Shown here in pieces: positions 25,172-33,341 of a stretch of DNA of 64,000 nt. Every line of letters starts with the position of its first letter. The stretch's first letter is position 1. The notes under the pieces are model-generated. The model was not told the DNA's origin and made no database searches. It was given only the letters and a program-made list of their open reading frames with translations. The position numbers were made by a program, and so were the translations under genes. Source of the DNA: G963663365 sp963663365 (GTDB taxonomy: Bacteria > Hinthialibacterota > Hinthialibacteria > Hinthialibacterales > G963663365); the NCBI GenBank assembly GCA_963663365.2, contig CAXXIH010000004.1, positions 1,240,001 to 1,304,000 of the forward strand, read 5' to 3'.

Positions 25172-25199
25172 TTGACAGCGGAAATGCAGATGTGATAAT
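25172..25199 (+). promoter_or_regulatory. Sigma-70-type promoter of the pilin gene
   Basis: TTGACA at 25172-25177 and GATAAT at 25194-25199 with a 16-base spacer and an extended TG (25191-25192) give a near-consensus promoter. It lies 37 bases before the pilin start. This is the clearest vegetative-type promoter in the window. Confidence 0.7.
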
Positions 25200-25235
25200 T
25201 TCATAATTAAGAGGGCAGGAAGCATGGGGTAACAG

Positions 25236-25829
25236 ATGCGCAGACCGAAAGGCCTTAAAGCCTTCACGCTGATCGAACTACTCATTGTTGTTGCAATAAT
25301 CGGAATCTTGGCGGCGATTGCAATACCGAATTTTAGGACGGCAGTCATTCGCACAAAAATATCATCGGCGCAGAACAACCTGCGGGTATTGCAGACCGCA
25401 ATTCAATTATACGAAATGGAATCCAATCAGAGATTCTATCCTACAAGTTTTGAATATGCGCCGGAACTTAGAGAATATCACCTATACATCTTTTTAACGA
25501 CTCCCATCGCCTATGCCGACGTGCCGGCTTTTCTGGATCCATTTGGCGGAAAATTTCCCCACGGCGCTGTGCCTCTGTTGGCCTACCGCCAGTTCATGAC
25601 TTCACACCGGAAGAAGTTTTACGAGACTTTTGGGAACTATAAAAACGTTGACAGGTTTACGTATTGGCTTAGTTCTATGGGGCCTAATTTGCACGATAAT
25701 ATGATGACTCCAGCCGAGAAGGAGCGAATGTACTTATGCCCCTGCGGATTTTACTTCGAATATAACAGCACGAACGGCTTAAGAAGTAACGGAAATATAA
25801 CCAAACTTGGTATTAATATAAAGAAGTAA
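25236..25829 (+). CDS. Type IV pilin / type II pseudopilin-like protein
   Basis: A 197-aa protein with a class III signal: RRPKGLKA then FTLIELLIVVAIIGILAAIA. Cleavage by prepilin peptidase is expected before Phe10; Glu14 is the conserved +5 glutamate. The residue before the cut is Ala instead of the usual Gly. After the helix (IPNFRTAVIRTKISSAQNNL) there is a poorly conserved globular domain with two late cysteines (YLCPCGF). This G-type pseudopilin layout, with many stand-alone copies, is typical of planctomycete-like and candidate-phylum genomes. No pilus assembly genes are nearby. GGGG lies seven bases before the ATG. Confidence 0.88.
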   Translation: MRRPKGLKAFTLIELLIVVAIIGILAAIAIPNFRTAVIRTKISSAQNNLRVLQTAIQLYEMESNQRFYPTSFEYAPELREYHLYIFLTTPIAYADVPAFLDPFGGKFPHGAVPLLAYRQFMTSHRKKFYETFGNYKNVDRFTYWLSSMGPNLHDNMMTPAEKERMYLCPCGFYFEYNSTNGLRSNGNITKLGINIKK

Positions 25830-25886
25830 TGCCGTTGAGTGACGTTTTGCCTGATCTTTTATCGGTTTTGATCCAGGAGCACAATT

Positions 25887-27806
25887 ATGATCAGCGCCTT
25901 GACTTTGGCTTTTTGCCTTTATGCGGCTCAATACGATCTGGAAAATCCATATCTGTTTTTTCGAATGTCTCAAGAAGTATCCGCAGCTGCATTTTCGCCT
26001 GATGGGCTTGAAGTATTAATTTGCGGCCGCGAGCAAAACACACCGTTAGCAAGGCTGTGTAATTTTGACGATCAGGCGCCTATGCGGGAATATAAGGAAG
26101 AAAGCGACGAGATACTTTGTGTGGATATTTCCTCTGACGGCAGCCGATTCGTAACCGGGAGCCGTGACGGGAGAGTCAGTATTTGGGACGTGGCGGGAGG
26201 CCCGCCTTTAAGAATTTTCAACCATGATGCAGCTGTTTCGTCGGTAGCCCTTTCCAGCGACGGCTCGCTGGTTATCTGTGGTGCCGGACATCCGGTAGAT
26301 GAAGCGAAAGTCTGGAATGTACAAACGGGAAATCTAATACACACATTCCCTGATGATGAAGGGCCGGTAACCGCCACCGCTTTTTCAAATGACTGTACTT
26401 ATATCGCCACCGGTGGAACAAACAAACTCGCACGGATCTGGGATGCCGGTTCGGGAGCGCTTGTGGAGTCTTATTCTGTACATAGTGGAAGAATTTTGGC
26501 TCTCGCGTTTTCACCTGATGGACGCTATCTCCTTACGGGAAGCTCGGACAGAACCGCAAAACTCATCGATCGCCAATCGAAGCAGCCAATCGTAGAATAT
26601 TCCGGGCACACTTCGAGAGTGCATGCCGTGGCATTTTCATCCGATGGTTCGGTTGTTGCGACCGGAAGCAACGATAAGACCTGCAAACTTTGGAGTACGC
26701 AAACAGGAGAACTTTTGCGGAGTTATCCCGGGCATTCATCGGGAGTTACGTCTATCGACATTTCGCAAGACGGAAATTTCATAGTAACAGCCTGCAATGA
26801 CAACTTTGCGAGAATTTGGCCCGCGTTTACATCTGAACCATCCTTCACCATTGATGCAATTGGAGGGAGTGCAAGTTCGCTCGCCTTTTCAAATGATGGA
26901 CATTATCTTGTTATTGCGGGCATGAACGACAACTTCGATCCGAGCGCCAGCCTTTGGGGTATTGAGACGGCGAATGAAGTAAGCGAATACTGTTGCCATC
27001 CGTATAAGGTTACATCTGTTGCGATTTCTCCGGACAATAACTTTGTTCTTACGGGAAGTGAAGATTGGACAGCCAGCCTCTGGCGAACCTGGACCGGTGA
27101 ACTGGTACACACATTCGAGGAACATTCGTATGAAGTGACTGCTGTCGCCTTTTCGCCGGATGGATCCATGGCTGCCACAGCGAGCGAAGACGGAACGGCG
27201 ATGCTGTGGGATGTGAACAGCGGCGAGCCAATCCGGACGTTACGCGGGCATTTGTGGAGCGTGTTATCAGTTGCCTTTTCCCCCGATGGAACCATGATCG
27301 TGACCGGCGGATCGGATCGATACAACGAAGACAATACGGCGCGAGTATGGGATGTTCAAACGGGGCAGGAATTGGCAATTCTTGCAGAGCATCCAAAAGG
27401 AATTCAAGCAACGGCGTTTTCGCCTGATGGAGAATTGCTCCTTTCGGCGAGCTCAGATGGGCGTATTAATCTTTGGGATACAAGCACATGGGCCTTGCTT
27501 CGATCAGCCGAGTTCGCCGATATTTTGCATTCCGATTCGCATCTGTCGAGCGCGGTTTTTTCTTCAGATGGCCGGTGGTTTATGGCAGGTGGTGAGCGGA
27601 ACCAGCCTGTGCTGCATAATGTTGTAAAAGTATGGGACACGGCAACAGGAGAACTAGTGAAAACCATTGCCACGTTGGGCGGTGGAAGCATCGCTATAGC
27701 GGTGTGTCCTGAGAATAATCTTATTGCGACACGCAGCACCTATCAAATTCATTTTTGGGATATTCAAGAAATCCTAACCTCCATTCAGGATTGGTGGCTT
27801 TATTAG
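25887..27806 (+). CDS. WD40 repeat protein
   Basis: A 639-aa protein made almost wholly of WD40 repeats (roughly 12-14), each with the VxSVAFSPDGxxVxTGSxDxTAxLWDxxTGE pattern, predicting two stacked seven-bladed propellers. The first ~17 residues (MISALTLAFCLYAAQYD) are hydrophobic and could be a short signal peptide or membrane anchor, so the propellers may be outside the cytoplasm. No kinase, protease or NACHT domain is fused, unlike many bacterial WD40 proteins. It is 57 bases after the pilin gene on the same strand, so the two may be co-transcribed. A ligand-binding or scaffold role is likely. Confidence 0.9.
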   Translation: MISALTLAFCLYAAQYDLENPYLFFRMSQEVSAAAFSPDGLEVLICGREQNTPLARLCNFDDQAPMREYKEESDEILCVDISSDGSRFVTGSRDGRVSIWDVAGGPPLRIFNHDAAVSSVALSSDGSLVICGAGHPVDEAKVWNVQTGNLIHTFPDDEGPVTATAFSNDCTYIATGGTNKLARIWDAGSGALVESYSVHSGRILALAFSPDGRYLLTGSSDRTAKLIDRQSKQPIVEYSGHTSRVHAVAFSSDGSVVATGSNDKTCKLWSTQTGELLRSYPGHSSGVTSIDISQDGNFIVTACNDNFARIWPAFTSEPSFTIDAIGGSASSLAFSNDGHYLVIAGMNDNFDPSASLWGIETANEVSEYCCHPYKVTSVAISPDNNFVLTGSEDWTASLWRTWTGELVHTFEEHSYEVTAVAFSPDGSMAATASEDGTAMLWDVNSGEPIRTLRGHLWSVLSVAFSPDGTMIVTGGSDRYNEDNTARVWDVQTGQELAILAEHPKGIQATAFSPDGELLLSASSDGRINLWDTSTWALLRSAEFADILHSDSHLSSAVFSSDGRWFMAGGERNQPVLHNVVKVWDTATGELVKTIATLGGGSIAIAVCPENNLIATRSTYQIHFWDIQEILTSIQDWWLY

Positions 27807-27860
27807 GAACATGCGGGTGATGCAGACAAACGAGTTGTATGCGAGCGCCAGCATAAGAAA

Positions 27861-27890
27861 CCGGGAGTGAGTGAGGCTCCTGCCGAACCG
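27861..27890 (+). repeat. REP hairpin copy b (left of transposase gene)
   Basis: Copy of the dispersed hairpin in the opposite orientation to all others. On the plus strand GGAG (27864-27867) leads into a hairpin with inner stem GGC-TCCT-GCC and flanking GA dinucleotides. It lies 55 bases from the 3' end of the transposase gene and forms an inverted pair with copy c. Confidence 0.8.
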
Positions 27891-27944
27891 CAGCGAAATT
27901 TAATTTCAATTGTATGAAACCATTGAATTGGTATGGGCCTCGAT

Positions 27945-28409
27945 TTATATCCAATATAATCTGTGAATTTCACCTTGATATTTCCAATCTTGCCAATTTT
28001 TTACTACACCATGGCGTACCGGATTGGAACGGACATATTCCCATTTCTTCTCATAACTATCGCCTGTACGAAGACGTCGATCCCAGTGTTCTATTTGCCA
28101 AATGCTTCTACCTCCGTGTCGGCGAGTAAACATTGACTTCCAATATCGAACCCACGCATCGAAATCAGTTTCTTCACAATTGGGAGATGCAAAGAGATGA
28201 ATATGATCAGGCATAATAACATATCTCCCCACCGACCACGCGTCAGACTCACGCCAGGCCTCCAAAAGATAATTGTGAATTATGTCATTGTCGAGGATTT
28301 TAACACGGTCTTTTGTGCATATGGTTAAAAATACGATTGTTGGGGCGTTTGAAATCATGCGAACGCCATGAGTCGGTCTTCGCCGTGAAGGTAGATTTGA
28401 ATCGCACAT
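27945..28409 (-). CDS. REP-associated tyrosine transposase (RAYT, Y1/IS200-like)
   Basis: A 154-aa HUH-type single-strand transposase. It shows the core of the family: VFLTICTKDR near the N-terminus, GRYVIMPDHIHLFA with the HUH (His-Ile-His) metal site, and WEYVRSNPVRHGVVKNWQDWKYQGE at the C-terminus, the RAYT signature. RAYTs are usually single-copy host-domesticated transposases that act on REP palindromes rather than moving themselves. Here the gene sits between two inverted REP hairpins (27861-27890 and 28471-28497). The ATG at 28409 has only a weak GTGAG upstream. The frame appears intact. Confidence 0.92.
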   Translation of the reverse strand: MCDSNLPSRRRPTHGVRMISNAPTIVFLTICTKDRVKILDNDIIHNYLLEAWRESDAWSVGRYVIMPDHIHLFASPNCEETDFDAWVRYWKSMFTRRHGGRSIWQIEHWDRRLRTGDSYEKKWEYVRSNPVRHGVVKNWQDWKYQGEIHRLYWI

Positions 28410-28470
28410 TGCTCACATACCAGTATGATAATTTAGATAAAGATACATGATCTGGCATGACATTTTACGA

Positions 28471-28497
28471 ACGGTTCGGCAGGAGCCTCGCCCTCCC
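28471..28497 (-). repeat. REP hairpin copy c (right of transposase gene)
   Basis: Minus-strand reading: GGAG head, then GGC-GA-GGC-TCCT-GCC-GA-ACC. It lies 61 bases upstream of the transposase start, in inverted orientation to copy b. The sequence following it, CACGATTTCGGGGTGT (28502-28517), recurs near copy e (33102-33117), so the repeat unit is longer than the hairpin. Confidence 0.82.
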
Positions 28498-28575
28498 AGC
28501 GCACGATTTCGGGGTGTGTTCCGATCATTTTTGGTTCTACCTCTTGAGCCACACATACAATAAATTCTTTTGAGT

Positions 28576-28983
28576 CTATTGCGGAGGAATCGCCGTTTCC
28601 CAACCGTCAAATTCACAGTCGTATTCGTATCCCAACCTGCTCATTTCTTCGGACCACGCATCCATCATGCTTTGTCGAAGCTGCGTTTTTCCTGTGTCGC
28701 CTGTGATGGAAAAGGTGTCATAGCCAGCGAGAGGAACATTGTATTCGGCGGAATATCCCTTCTTCTGCAATGCCCCGGTTAAAGCTGCGGCCTTTTCTTC
28801 TGTGTTCGTATAGAAGTAAAAACTGACTTTTAGTGTTCTGTCCTCAGAAACACCATGTGCCTGGATCTGTTGGACCGTATGTGGACTCATCCCAACTTGA
28901 TCTGCAAGGATTTTCTTAAATTTCTTCTTAGTCACATGGCGCCCACCGCCACCACTCCCGAATAGTCTTGAGAGAATACCCAT
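28576..28983 (-). CDS. RraB-like (RNase E inhibitor family) domain protein
   Basis: A 135-aa protein. After a Gly-rich, Lys-rich N-terminus (MGILSRLFGSGGGGRHVTKK), residues ~50-132 match the layout of the RraB/DUF695-type domain: VSFYFYTNTEEKAAALTGAL, a central strand pair, then SEEMSRLGYEYDCEFDGWETAI, where the final FDGWET is the family hallmark. RraB inhibits RNase E in gammaproteobacteria; related domains elsewhere have no proven role, so the function is open. ATG 28983 has AGAAGGG nine bases upstream. An ATG three codons earlier overlaps that ribosome-binding site. Confidence 0.68.
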   Translation of the reverse strand: MGILSRLFGSGGGGRHVTKKKFKKILADQVGMSPHTVQQIQAHGVSEDRTLKVSFYFYTNTEEKAAALTGALQKKGYSAEYNVPLAGYDTFSITGDTGKTQLRQSMMDAWSEEMSRLGYEYDCEFDGWETAIPPQ

Positions 28984-29277
28984 TTTGTCCATCCCTTCTG
29001 GCTTAAATGTATGAATGTTTCATGTAATTCGCATCTGAAACCCGATTTAATCTAATGCTAATCCGTTAAAGAAATTTTGTGAATCCATTGATCACATGCT
29101 ATTGATCCATGAGTTACTATTAGACACATCGGATACTTGTGTCAACTCGGCATCTCGGGACTTCGTAGAATGCGTGGCTGCTGTGGTAAAAGCGCCGCAG
29201 TTGGAAGATGTTTTTTTACGCATCCAGGTTACCGGCTGATGTGGGGTGCGTTTTTGGTGTAGGGGGTGATGATCTGT

Positions 29278-29453
29278 CCTTTAGGATGGTGACTTTCCCT
29301 AAAGGGTATCGGTATGCCCTGCGGGTAAAAACTTGCCTTGGTTGTGATCCTGTTTCCGGATTTTTTTGTAAGAAAAACCCGCACCCATTCGACGTTGGCA
29401 TAGAGCCGGACTCTGCACGGTCATCGAGGACTGTGTTTGGCGTTTGTCCGGCT
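29278..29453 (+). promoter_or_regulatory. Structured leader upstream of the VIT/VWA gene
   Basis: The ~510-base gap 28984-29496 holds no convincing gene. It contains two perfect 8-bp hairpins, CCTTTAGG/CCTAAAGG (29278-29305) and AGCCGGAC/GTCCGGCT (29404-29453). Between them GCGGGT (29321-29326) faces ACCCGC (29377-29382), with a T7 run at about 29361. It could be a 5' leader with an attenuator, or a separate RNA. Confidence 0.35.
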
Positions 29454-29496
29454 GGTTTGGATTGTGAATCGAAACATAAAGCCGAGGTGGCCGACA

Positions 29497-32067
29497 ATGA
29501 ATTATTCCTACAATACCGCAAACTCCAATCCGCGATTCGTACACACCGCAGCCATGATGCTCGCCATCTGTCTGGTGGCCGGAAGCGCTCTGGGGCAAGG
29601 GCAAATCTTTATCACTCCCGGACCGGATGGACAGATTCATCCGGCTTTGCCCACCAAACAACACTTGGTCGATGTTGAAATTGAGGATCAGGTGGCGGAG
29701 ACCACCATCGAGCAGGTGTTTTTCAATTCAACCGGAGTACGCCAAGAAGGAACCTATGTTTTTCCGGTTCCAACGGGGGTTTCGATTTCCAAATTGACCA
29801 TGATGGTCAATGGCGAGCCGGTCAGCGCCAAGGTGATTGAAGCTAAAAAGGCGCGGGATACCTATGAGGCAATTGTGCGTCAGCAACGGGATCCGGCGCT
29901 TTTGGAGTATGTGGGACGGGATTTGGTGAAACTGCGTGTGTTCCCCATCGAACCGAACAGCGATACCAAGGTGACCATCGAGTACCAAGAAGTCCTGCCA
30001 TTCGATCAGGATGTAACCCGTTACCGGTTCGGTTTTACGCAGGCAGGCAAGGCCTCGGAAACCATGACTTCATCCCGGATAAAGATCAAATTGAAAACGC
30101 GGGATGAACTGAAGACAATTTATTCGCCGACACACGATATCGATATTGACCGTGATGGAAACCGGGCGGCCACAATCCGATTCTCGGATGAGGATGTGAA
30201 GCACGAAAAAGATTTCGAACTGGTGTTCGGTGTCTCACCGGATGATGTAGCGCTGCATCTGCTTACGTACCGGGACGATGACGATGAAGACGGTTATTTC
30301 ATGCTACTGGCCAATCCTCGTGAAGGATTGGAGGAAGATCAGCAAGTCGCCAAACGCGTTGTGTTTGTCATCGACTGTTCGGGCAGTATGCGCGATAACG
30401 ATAAGATCAAGCAGGCCAAGAATGCACTGGAATTTTGCCTTTCTAAATTGAACGAGCGGGATCATTTCGGTTTGATTACTTTTAGCGATGAAGTTGAAAA
30501 GTTATCTTCGGAATTGCTTCCGGCCAAAGAGAGCGATGTTCAGCAGGCTTTGGAAAAAGTCGGCAAGATCGAAGCAGACGGGGGAACCAATATCGATGAA
30601 GCCTTGGAAGAGGCCCTGCAAATGCTGGAAAAGGATGAGGAAAGTCCGGCGTATGTGTTGTTCTTGACCGATGGCAAGCCCACAGTCGGCGAGCAGAATA
30701 TCCCTGCCATTTTGGAGCATACAAAAAAGGAAAACGATGCAACGGCGCGGATGTTCGTTTTTGGTGTGGGATTCGATGTCAATACCGAGCTGCTCGATAG
30801 CCTCTCAACCGAACATCGCGGCGTGGTCAATTATGTGCGGCCTAAAGAAGATATCGAAGTCGCGATCTCTTCCTTGTATGGGAAAATCAGCAAACCGGTG
30901 CTGGCGGATCCGAAACTGGATTTTGGCGATATTGAAGTAAGCAAGGTCTATCCCAAAGACCTGTCCGATGTGTTTGCAGGCCAGCAGTTGGTGGTTCTGG
31001 GCCGCTATGACGGCGATGGCAGCACGAAGGTAGAACTTTTCGGTAAGGCCTTGAATAAAACTAAAAAATACTCGTCCAAGGCCAAGTTTGCCAAAGAATC
31101 GGACGACTACGATTTTATCCCCCGTCTGTGGGCTGCGCGCCGGATCGGTTATTTGGCGGAAGCCATGCAAAAAAACGGCGATGACCAAGAACTGAAAGAT
31201 GAGATCATCAGCCTGTCCAAGGAATTCGGTATCGTTACGCCTTGGACCTCGATGATGATCGATGAAGATATGCCGGAAATGCGCCGCGCCTTGAGTGCCG
31301 TGCCGCAAGAGGAAAGCCGTAGCTGGCATGGTCTTTCTTATAATGGTCCAGCTGTAATCCAAGAAGGCGTAATGGCAAGCAGCATCGATGGCATTCCCCC
31401 GATTGTCGATGAGGATGCAAATGGCAATGTCACAGTGCACGCTGACTTCGGTGATAACTTCCCCATAGCCCCTGATAAGGCGGGCAATAGAGCTCAGGTT
31501 CTGAGCGAAAAGGCTTTGGTGCCGGTTGGCGATGCGAATGGTAATGGGTTCGATGTCAACGGATATGCGCCTGCTGTTGATGGGGGCGAAAACGGACAAA
31601 CTAATTATCATTATGGAGCCAGTACTTTGCAGGTCGCACGTGCGCCGCGTGCAAAAATTCAGGCCGAGCTTTCCCCGGAAGCCGCAGTTGCGCGTTCAAT
31701 GACGATTCAGGGACAGCTCAAAGGCGCGGAGCAGTTGGGGGATGCGATGGTCTTTTTCGATACCAATGGCAACCGTCAGACTGTCCAAGGTTTGAAGCAA
31801 GTCGGCAAAGCCACGTTTTACCAAGCGGGTTTAGTATGGGTGCAGGATGGTTTTGATTTTAAAGCCGACGAGAAGAAGCTGATTAAGATCAAGCCATTCA
31901 GCCCGGCCTATTTCGATCTGTTGAAAGCCGTTCCCGATCTCGCACCGGTTCTGGCACTGGGGGATATTATCTATCTACACCATCAGGGCCATCAGATCGT
32001 GATTACGGATGAAGGTGTAGAGGCATTGGATGCGGAGCTATTGGCCAAGATTCAGAAACCGGCATAG
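29497..32067 (+). CDS. Secreted VIT-domain / von Willebrand A-domain protein
   Basis: An 856-aa exported protein. ATG 29497 (GAGGTGG six bases upstream) gives a signal peptide ending near AGSALGQG. Residues ~45-180 are a VIT domain (LVDVEIEDQVAETTIEQVFFN, EGTYVFPVPTGVSISKLTMMVNG, ARDTYEAIV, DLVKLRVFPIEPNSDTKVTIEY), as in inter-alpha-trypsin inhibitor heavy chains. A VWA domain from ~288 carries the MIDAS motif DCSGS (293-297) and a conserved TDG. The C-terminal ~250 residues are less conserved. No C-terminal anchor is seen. Such proteins bind metal-dependent ligands in the periplasm or at the surface. Confidence 0.92.
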   Translation: MNYSYNTANSNPRFVHTAAMMLAICLVAGSALGQGQIFITPGPDGQIHPALPTKQHLVDVEIEDQVAETTIEQVFFNSTGVRQEGTYVFPVPTGVSISKLTMMVNGEPVSAKVIEAKKARDTYEAIVRQQRDPALLEYVGRDLVKLRVFPIEPNSDTKVTIEYQEVLPFDQDVTRYRFGFTQAGKASETMTSSRIKIKLKTRDELKTIYSPTHDIDIDRDGNRAATIRFSDEDVKHEKDFELVFGVSPDDVALHLLTYRDDDDEDGYFMLLANPREGLEEDQQVAKRVVFVIDCSGSMRDNDKIKQAKNALEFCLSKLNERDHFGLITFSDEVEKLSSELLPAKESDVQQALEKVGKIEADGGTNIDEALEEALQMLEKDEESPAYVLFLTDGKPTVGEQNIPAILEHTKKENDATARMFVFGVGFDVNTELLDSLSTEHRGVVNYVRPKEDIEVAISSLYGKISKPVLADPKLDFGDIEVSKVYPKDLSDVFAGQQLVVLGRYDGDGSTKVELFGKALNKTKKYSSKAKFAKESDDYDFIPRLWAARRIGYLAEAMQKNGDDQELKDEIISLSKEFGIVTPWTSMMIDEDMPEMRRALSAVPQEESRSWHGLSYNGPAVIQEGVMASSIDGIPPIVDEDANGNVTVHADFGDNFPIAPDKAGNRAQVLSEKALVPVGDANGNGFDVNGYAPAVDGGENGQTNYHYGASTLQVARAPRAKIQAELSPEAAVARSMTIQGQLKGAEQLGDAMVFFDTNGNRQTVQGLKQVGKATFYQAGLVWVQDGFDFKADEKKLIKIKPFSPAYFDLLKAVPDLAPVLALGDIIYLHHQGHQIVITDEGVEALDAELLAKIQKPA

Positions 32068-32119
32068 CCGGCGGCCGGGGAATCCCCGTTGGCATGACGC
32101 TGGTGTGGAGGTGTTTGCT

Positions 32120-32332
32120 ATGAAACAGACTTTAGAGCGTGTCGGTGTTTTTCTCTTCGGACTTATATTTGGCATCGTCTTGATGTTTGTATTTGATGGG
32201 TATGGACGGTATCAGATTGCCGCGAGTTCGCAGGGATATTACATACTAGATACGAAAACGGGCGAAGTGACTTTGAATACGGATCGGGGAGCCCAATACC
32301 TCAGATCGGGCAATCAAGAAGAGCGGAAGTAA
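32120..32332 (+). CDS. Small single-span membrane protein
   Basis: A 70-aa protein with one hydrophobic helix near the N-terminus (VGVFLFGLIFGIVLMFVFDGYG) and a short polar tail containing GYYILDTKTGEVTL, a small beta-hairpin-like motif. GGAGGTG lies upstream of ATG 32120. It follows the VIT/VWA gene by 52 bases and is probably in the same transcript. Confidence 0.7.
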   Translation: MKQTLERVGVFLFGLIFGIVLMFVFDGYGRYQIAASSQGYYILDTKTGEVTLNTDRGAQYLRSGNQEERK

Positions 32333-32373
32333 CCGGTTGAATTGTATTTGCCCTAGCTTTTTGGGTGTGTGTG

Positions 32374-32540
32374 TTTGAGAAAGTTGGTGGATAGCGGGGG
32401 AGTTTTTGCGGTAAGAGAAGCCTGGTTCCGCCTCTTGCGCCTTACGGGGTGCAGATAAAAGATTTATCTGCACCACCCGGTTAGATACATGTTTATCTCA
32501 AAACAACCAGCGGCTCGGCAGGAGATTCGCCCTCCCGCGG
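32374..32540 (+). repeat. 167-bp direct repeat, copy 1
   Basis: Near-identical to 32896-33062 (offset 522, no indels, about a dozen differences). It contains a perfect 12-bp inverted repeat, GGTGCAGATAAA/TTTATCTGCACC (32448-32474), and ends in REP copy d. No coding potential is seen. Confidence 0.85.
32509..32536 (-). repeat. REP hairpin copy d
   Basis: Minus-strand form: GGAG head, then GGC-GA-ATC-TCCT-GCC-GA-GCC. The inner stem here is mixed (one arm of each type), so it would pair poorly. It looks like an intermediate between the two stable variants. Confidence 0.8.
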
Positions 32541-32634
32541 CCCGATTTCAAAGTGTAGGTGAGGGATGAAATTGGCCAGCACCCTGCGGGGCGAATTGAT
32601 ATTAGAAGATGATTACGTATGTATCGATTTAAAA

Positions 32635-32866
32635 GCCCCGGAGGGGCGAAAGGCAATAGCCCAGCCTAAGCCCGAGACCGCCAACGGCGGGTGAAGGGTG
32701 CCAGGCTGGGTTAGATTCCCAAGACCATCAGCCCTGTAAGGGCGCAAGAAATGGAAAATGAGCGACCTTCGACCAGGAAAACAAGGCTCTCTTTCGCCCT
32801 TACAGGGCTTGAGATTTTATTGTCTTTAACCTGGGGCTCCGCTTCGCTCGCCCCAGGCTATTGCCT
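32635..32866. repeat. Composite palindromic element in the non-coding island
   Basis: A run of nested inverted repeats: GCCCC/GGGGC (32635-32647), long-range arms AGGCAATAGCC (32651-32661) and GGCTATTGCCT (32856-32866), CCCAGCCT/AGGCTGGG (32660-32667 and 32703-32710), GCCCTGTAAGGGCG with its exact inverse (32731-32744 and 32795-32808), and CCTGGGGC/GCCCCAGG (32830-32857). It resembles the multi-hairpin intergenic repeats found in many environmental bacterial genomes. The whole gap 32333-33341 has no gene. Confidence 0.75.
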
Positions 32867-32895
32867 TGCCGCACCTTCGGTGCTTGGTGAGGGTA

Positions 32896-33062
32896 TTTGA
32901 GGGAGTTGGTGGATAGCGGGGGAGTTTTTGCGGTAAGAGAAGCCTGGTTCCGCCTCTTGTGCCTTACGGGGTGCAGATAAAAGATTTATCTGCACCACCC
33001 GGTTAGATACATGTTTATCTCAGAACAACAAGCGGCTCATCAGGAGATTCGCCCTCCCGCGG
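32896..33062 (+). repeat. 167-bp direct repeat, copy 2
   Basis: Second copy of the 32374-32540 unit, including the 12-bp inverted repeat at 32970-32996 and a REP hairpin (copy e). Beyond it lie a GC-rich insertion not seen in copy c, the CACGATTTCGGGGTGT segment (33102-33117) and a 14-bp palindrome at 33158-33171. Confidence 0.85.
33031..33058 (-). repeat. REP hairpin copy e
   Basis: Minus-strand form: GGAG head, then GGC-GA-ATC-TCCT-GAT-GA-GCC, the same inner-stem variant as copy a. It lies at the end of the second 167-bp repeat. Confidence 0.8.
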
Positions 33063-33341
33063 CGTGACCGCCGTGGATCCCGCCGAGGCGGGACTATCGC
33101 CTCACGATTTCGGGGTGTATGCACGGGAATTTAGTAGATCAGCACCCTGTAAACCAGATTCCAATTGGAATTATATTAGGGGGCACCCTGCGGGGCGATA
33201 CGTTTTATGTATTTGAATCACGAAGACACGAAAGGGCCACGTAGGGCACGAAGACTTGGCCGAGATGGGTGGATGGCAAGGGAGTTTTGGGTATTGGTTT
33301 TATAACATTAAGTACAGAAATAAGCATACGAACTAAGATGC

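Noticed and set aside
29208..29496. Plus-strand frame before the VIT/VWA gene
   Set aside because: The translation is unlike any protein, and the region is hairpin-rich; it overlaps the true start of the next gene in another frame.
30805..31611. 268-codon open frame on the minus strand
   Set aside because: Antisense to the VWA protein with no domain or ribosome-binding support; a shadow frame.
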